Shown here piece after piece: positions 62,994 through 64,000 of a DNA stretch of 64,000 nt (position 1 is the stretch's first letter; every line of letters starts with the position of its first letter). Source of the stretch: Bacillus sp. EB01 (GTDB taxonomy: Bacteria; Bacillota; Bacilli; Bacillales; Cytobacillaceae); contig NZ_HG964497.1 of assembly GCF_000613125.1 (NCBI RefSeq), positions 1,622,011-1,686,010 on the forward strand, written 5' to 3'. A program made the translations under genes and the position numbers. The notes beneath the pieces are model-generated. The model ran no database searches, was not told the DNA's origin, and was given only the letters and a program-made list of their open reading frames with translations.

Positions 62994-64000
62994 TTACATT
63001 TCCTCAGGAGCCTGCAGTCCTAATAAGCGAAGACCTTCTTTAAGGGTGAGTTTCACTGTGTAGACTAAGGTTAGCCGGTCTTGTTTAAGTTCGCTGTCAT
63101 CAAGGATGCGGACGGATGCGTAGTATTTGTTGAACGCCCTGGATAGCTCGATAACATACTTGGCGATTTGTGATGGATCGTATTCTTCGATTGCTCGTTT
63201 GATTGCGTCAGGGAAGGCTATCAGGGCGGTGATAATTGACCATGCTTCCTGATCCGGGATGCTGACGGGGTTGTCGCTTTCCTGGAAGTCCCCTTTTCTC
63301 AGGAGCGATGCGGCACGGGCATGAGTGTATTGGACGTATGGGCCGGTTTCCCCTTCAAACCGGAGCATGTCTTCTAGCGAAAACTCGATGTCGTTTTGGC
63401 GGAAGTTTTTCAGGTCATGGAAGATGACGGCGCCTGTTCCGACCTGGCGGGCAACCTCCTCTTTTGAAGCAAGGTTCGGATTTTTCTTCTTAATATCTTC
63501 CAGAGCCAGTGCGATTGCCTCATTGAGAACCTCTTCAAGCAGGACGACCTTGCCTTTCCGGGTAGACATTTTCTTCCCATCCTTCAGCATCATCCCGAAA
63601 GGCACGTGGCTCATTCCCTTTTGCCACTCGAAGCCCATCTTTTCCAGCACGGAGAATACCTGTTTAAAGTGAAGCGTTTGTTCATTGCCGACAACATACA
63701 AGGATTTCGTAAAGTGATAGGTTTCCTGGCGGTAAATGGCGGCTGCCAGGTCACGGGTTGCATAAAGGGTTGTTCCGTCGCTTTTCTTGATCAGGCACGG
63801 CGGCAAATTCTCGAGCGGCACAACCTGTGCTCCGTCCGATTCTTCGAGCAGCTTCTTGTCCTCAAGCATTTCAACGACCCTGTCCATCTTGTCATTGTAG
63901 AATGCTTCCCCGTGATAGGAGTCGAACTCTATTCCCATCAGCTCATAGATTTTCGCAAACTCCTTCAGGGATTCCTCGCGAAACCATTCCCACAGCTCGA
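62994..64000 (-). CDS. argS: Arginyl-tRNA synthetase (C-terminal part; gene continues past window)
   Basis: Charges tRNA-Arg. The frame is open to the end of the window (first visible codons ELWEWFREESLKEF). 335 codons are visible. KKSDGTTLYATRDLAAAIYR, VVGNEQTLHFKQVFSVLEKMGFEW, and the KMSTRKGKVVLLEEVL signature (KMSKS equivalent) precede the anticodon-binding helical domain with GPYVQYTHARAASLLRK and C-terminal LVYTVKLTLKEGLRLLGLQAPEEM. Class I family, normal C-terminus. A fragment copy of the last 26 codons occurs at 51460-51540. Confidence 0.95.
   Translation of the reverse strand, partial: ELWEWFREESLKEFAKIYELMGIEFDSYHGEAFYNDKMDRVVEMLEDKKLLEESDGAQVVPLENLPPCLIKKSDGTTLYATRDLAAAIYRQETYHFTKSLYVVGNEQTLHFKQVFSVLEKMGFEWQKGMSHVPFGMMLKDGKKMSTRKGKVVLLEEVLNEAIALALEDIKKKNPNLASKEEVARQVGTGAVIFHDLKNFRQNDIEFSLEDMLRFEGETGPYVQYTHARAASLLRKGDFQESDNPVSIPDQEAWSIITALIAFPDAIKRAIEEYDPSQIAKYVIELSRAFNKYYASVRILDDSELKQDRLTLVYTVKLTLKEGLRLLGLQAPEEM

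Noticed and set aside
51460-62994. Active integrative element between the two argS ends
   Set aside because: No integrase, excisionase or transposase is found inside, and the two ends have diverged to about 80 percent, so a recent mobile element is not supported.

Overview
The window looks like chromosomal DNA of a low-to-moderate-GC member of the Bacillaceae (a Bacillus or Mesobacillus-like genus). Four things support this: strong AGGAGG-type ribosome binding sites with frequent TTG and GTG starts; a fadN-fadA-fadE operon with a FadR-type operator; a YwqC/D/E-type tyrosine kinase module heading an exopolysaccharide operon with a probable EAR antitermination RNA; and S-box (SAM-I) and GEMM-I (c-di-GMP) riboswitches. 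I do not name a species.

Layout. 1-1086 holds the 3' part of a protein with a type I restriction HsdR-like N-terminal domain. 1.4-9.8 kb holds two very large secreted paralogues made of tandem Ig-like repeats. 10.4-11.3 kb holds a LytR-CpsA-Psr (LCP) gene interrupted by an in-frame amber codon. 11.4-33.6 kb is one long minus-strand exopolysaccharide operon of 20 genes. In transcription order it runs: chain-length/kinase modulator, BY-kinase, phosphatase, EAR-like RNA, GalU, EpsC-type dehydratase, priming sugar transferase, then glycosyltransferases, two TupA-like ATP-grasp proteins, CapA-like protein, Wzy, pyruvyl transferase, Wzx, MurB-like oxidoreductase, UDP-glucose dehydrogenase and UDP-glucuronate epimerase. 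The middle of the operon is visibly AT-richer than both ends. 33.8-34.6 kb is a secreted SGNH hydrolase. 34.6-40.4 kb is the fatty acid beta-oxidation operon fadNAE.

40.6-51.5 kb is accessory DNA. It contains a double-NTPase protein, a small Ada-like zinc protein, a SAM-riboswitch-controlled M14 carboxypeptidase, a c-di-GMP-riboswitch-controlled 52-residue protein (with a paralogue 4 kb away), several small hypothetical genes separated by dispersed repeats, and a vestige of an argS 3' end. 51.7-54.6 kb holds two PadR/HAAS-type regulator plus membrane-protein modules. 54.8-57.1 kb holds an AlkD-like protein and a nitronate monooxygenase. 57.5-62.1 kb is a dicarboxylate uptake locus: truncated malic enzyme, DAACS symporter, and a divergent CitA/DcuS-type two-component system with two cre sites between the divergent genes. 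The window ends in the 3' part of argS.

The most interesting items are the c-di-GMP riboswitch driving an unrecognised small-protein family, the SAM riboswitch in front of a secreted peptidase, the argS 3'-end duplication bracketing 11.5 kb, and several intergenic arrays with a shared period near 21 bp.
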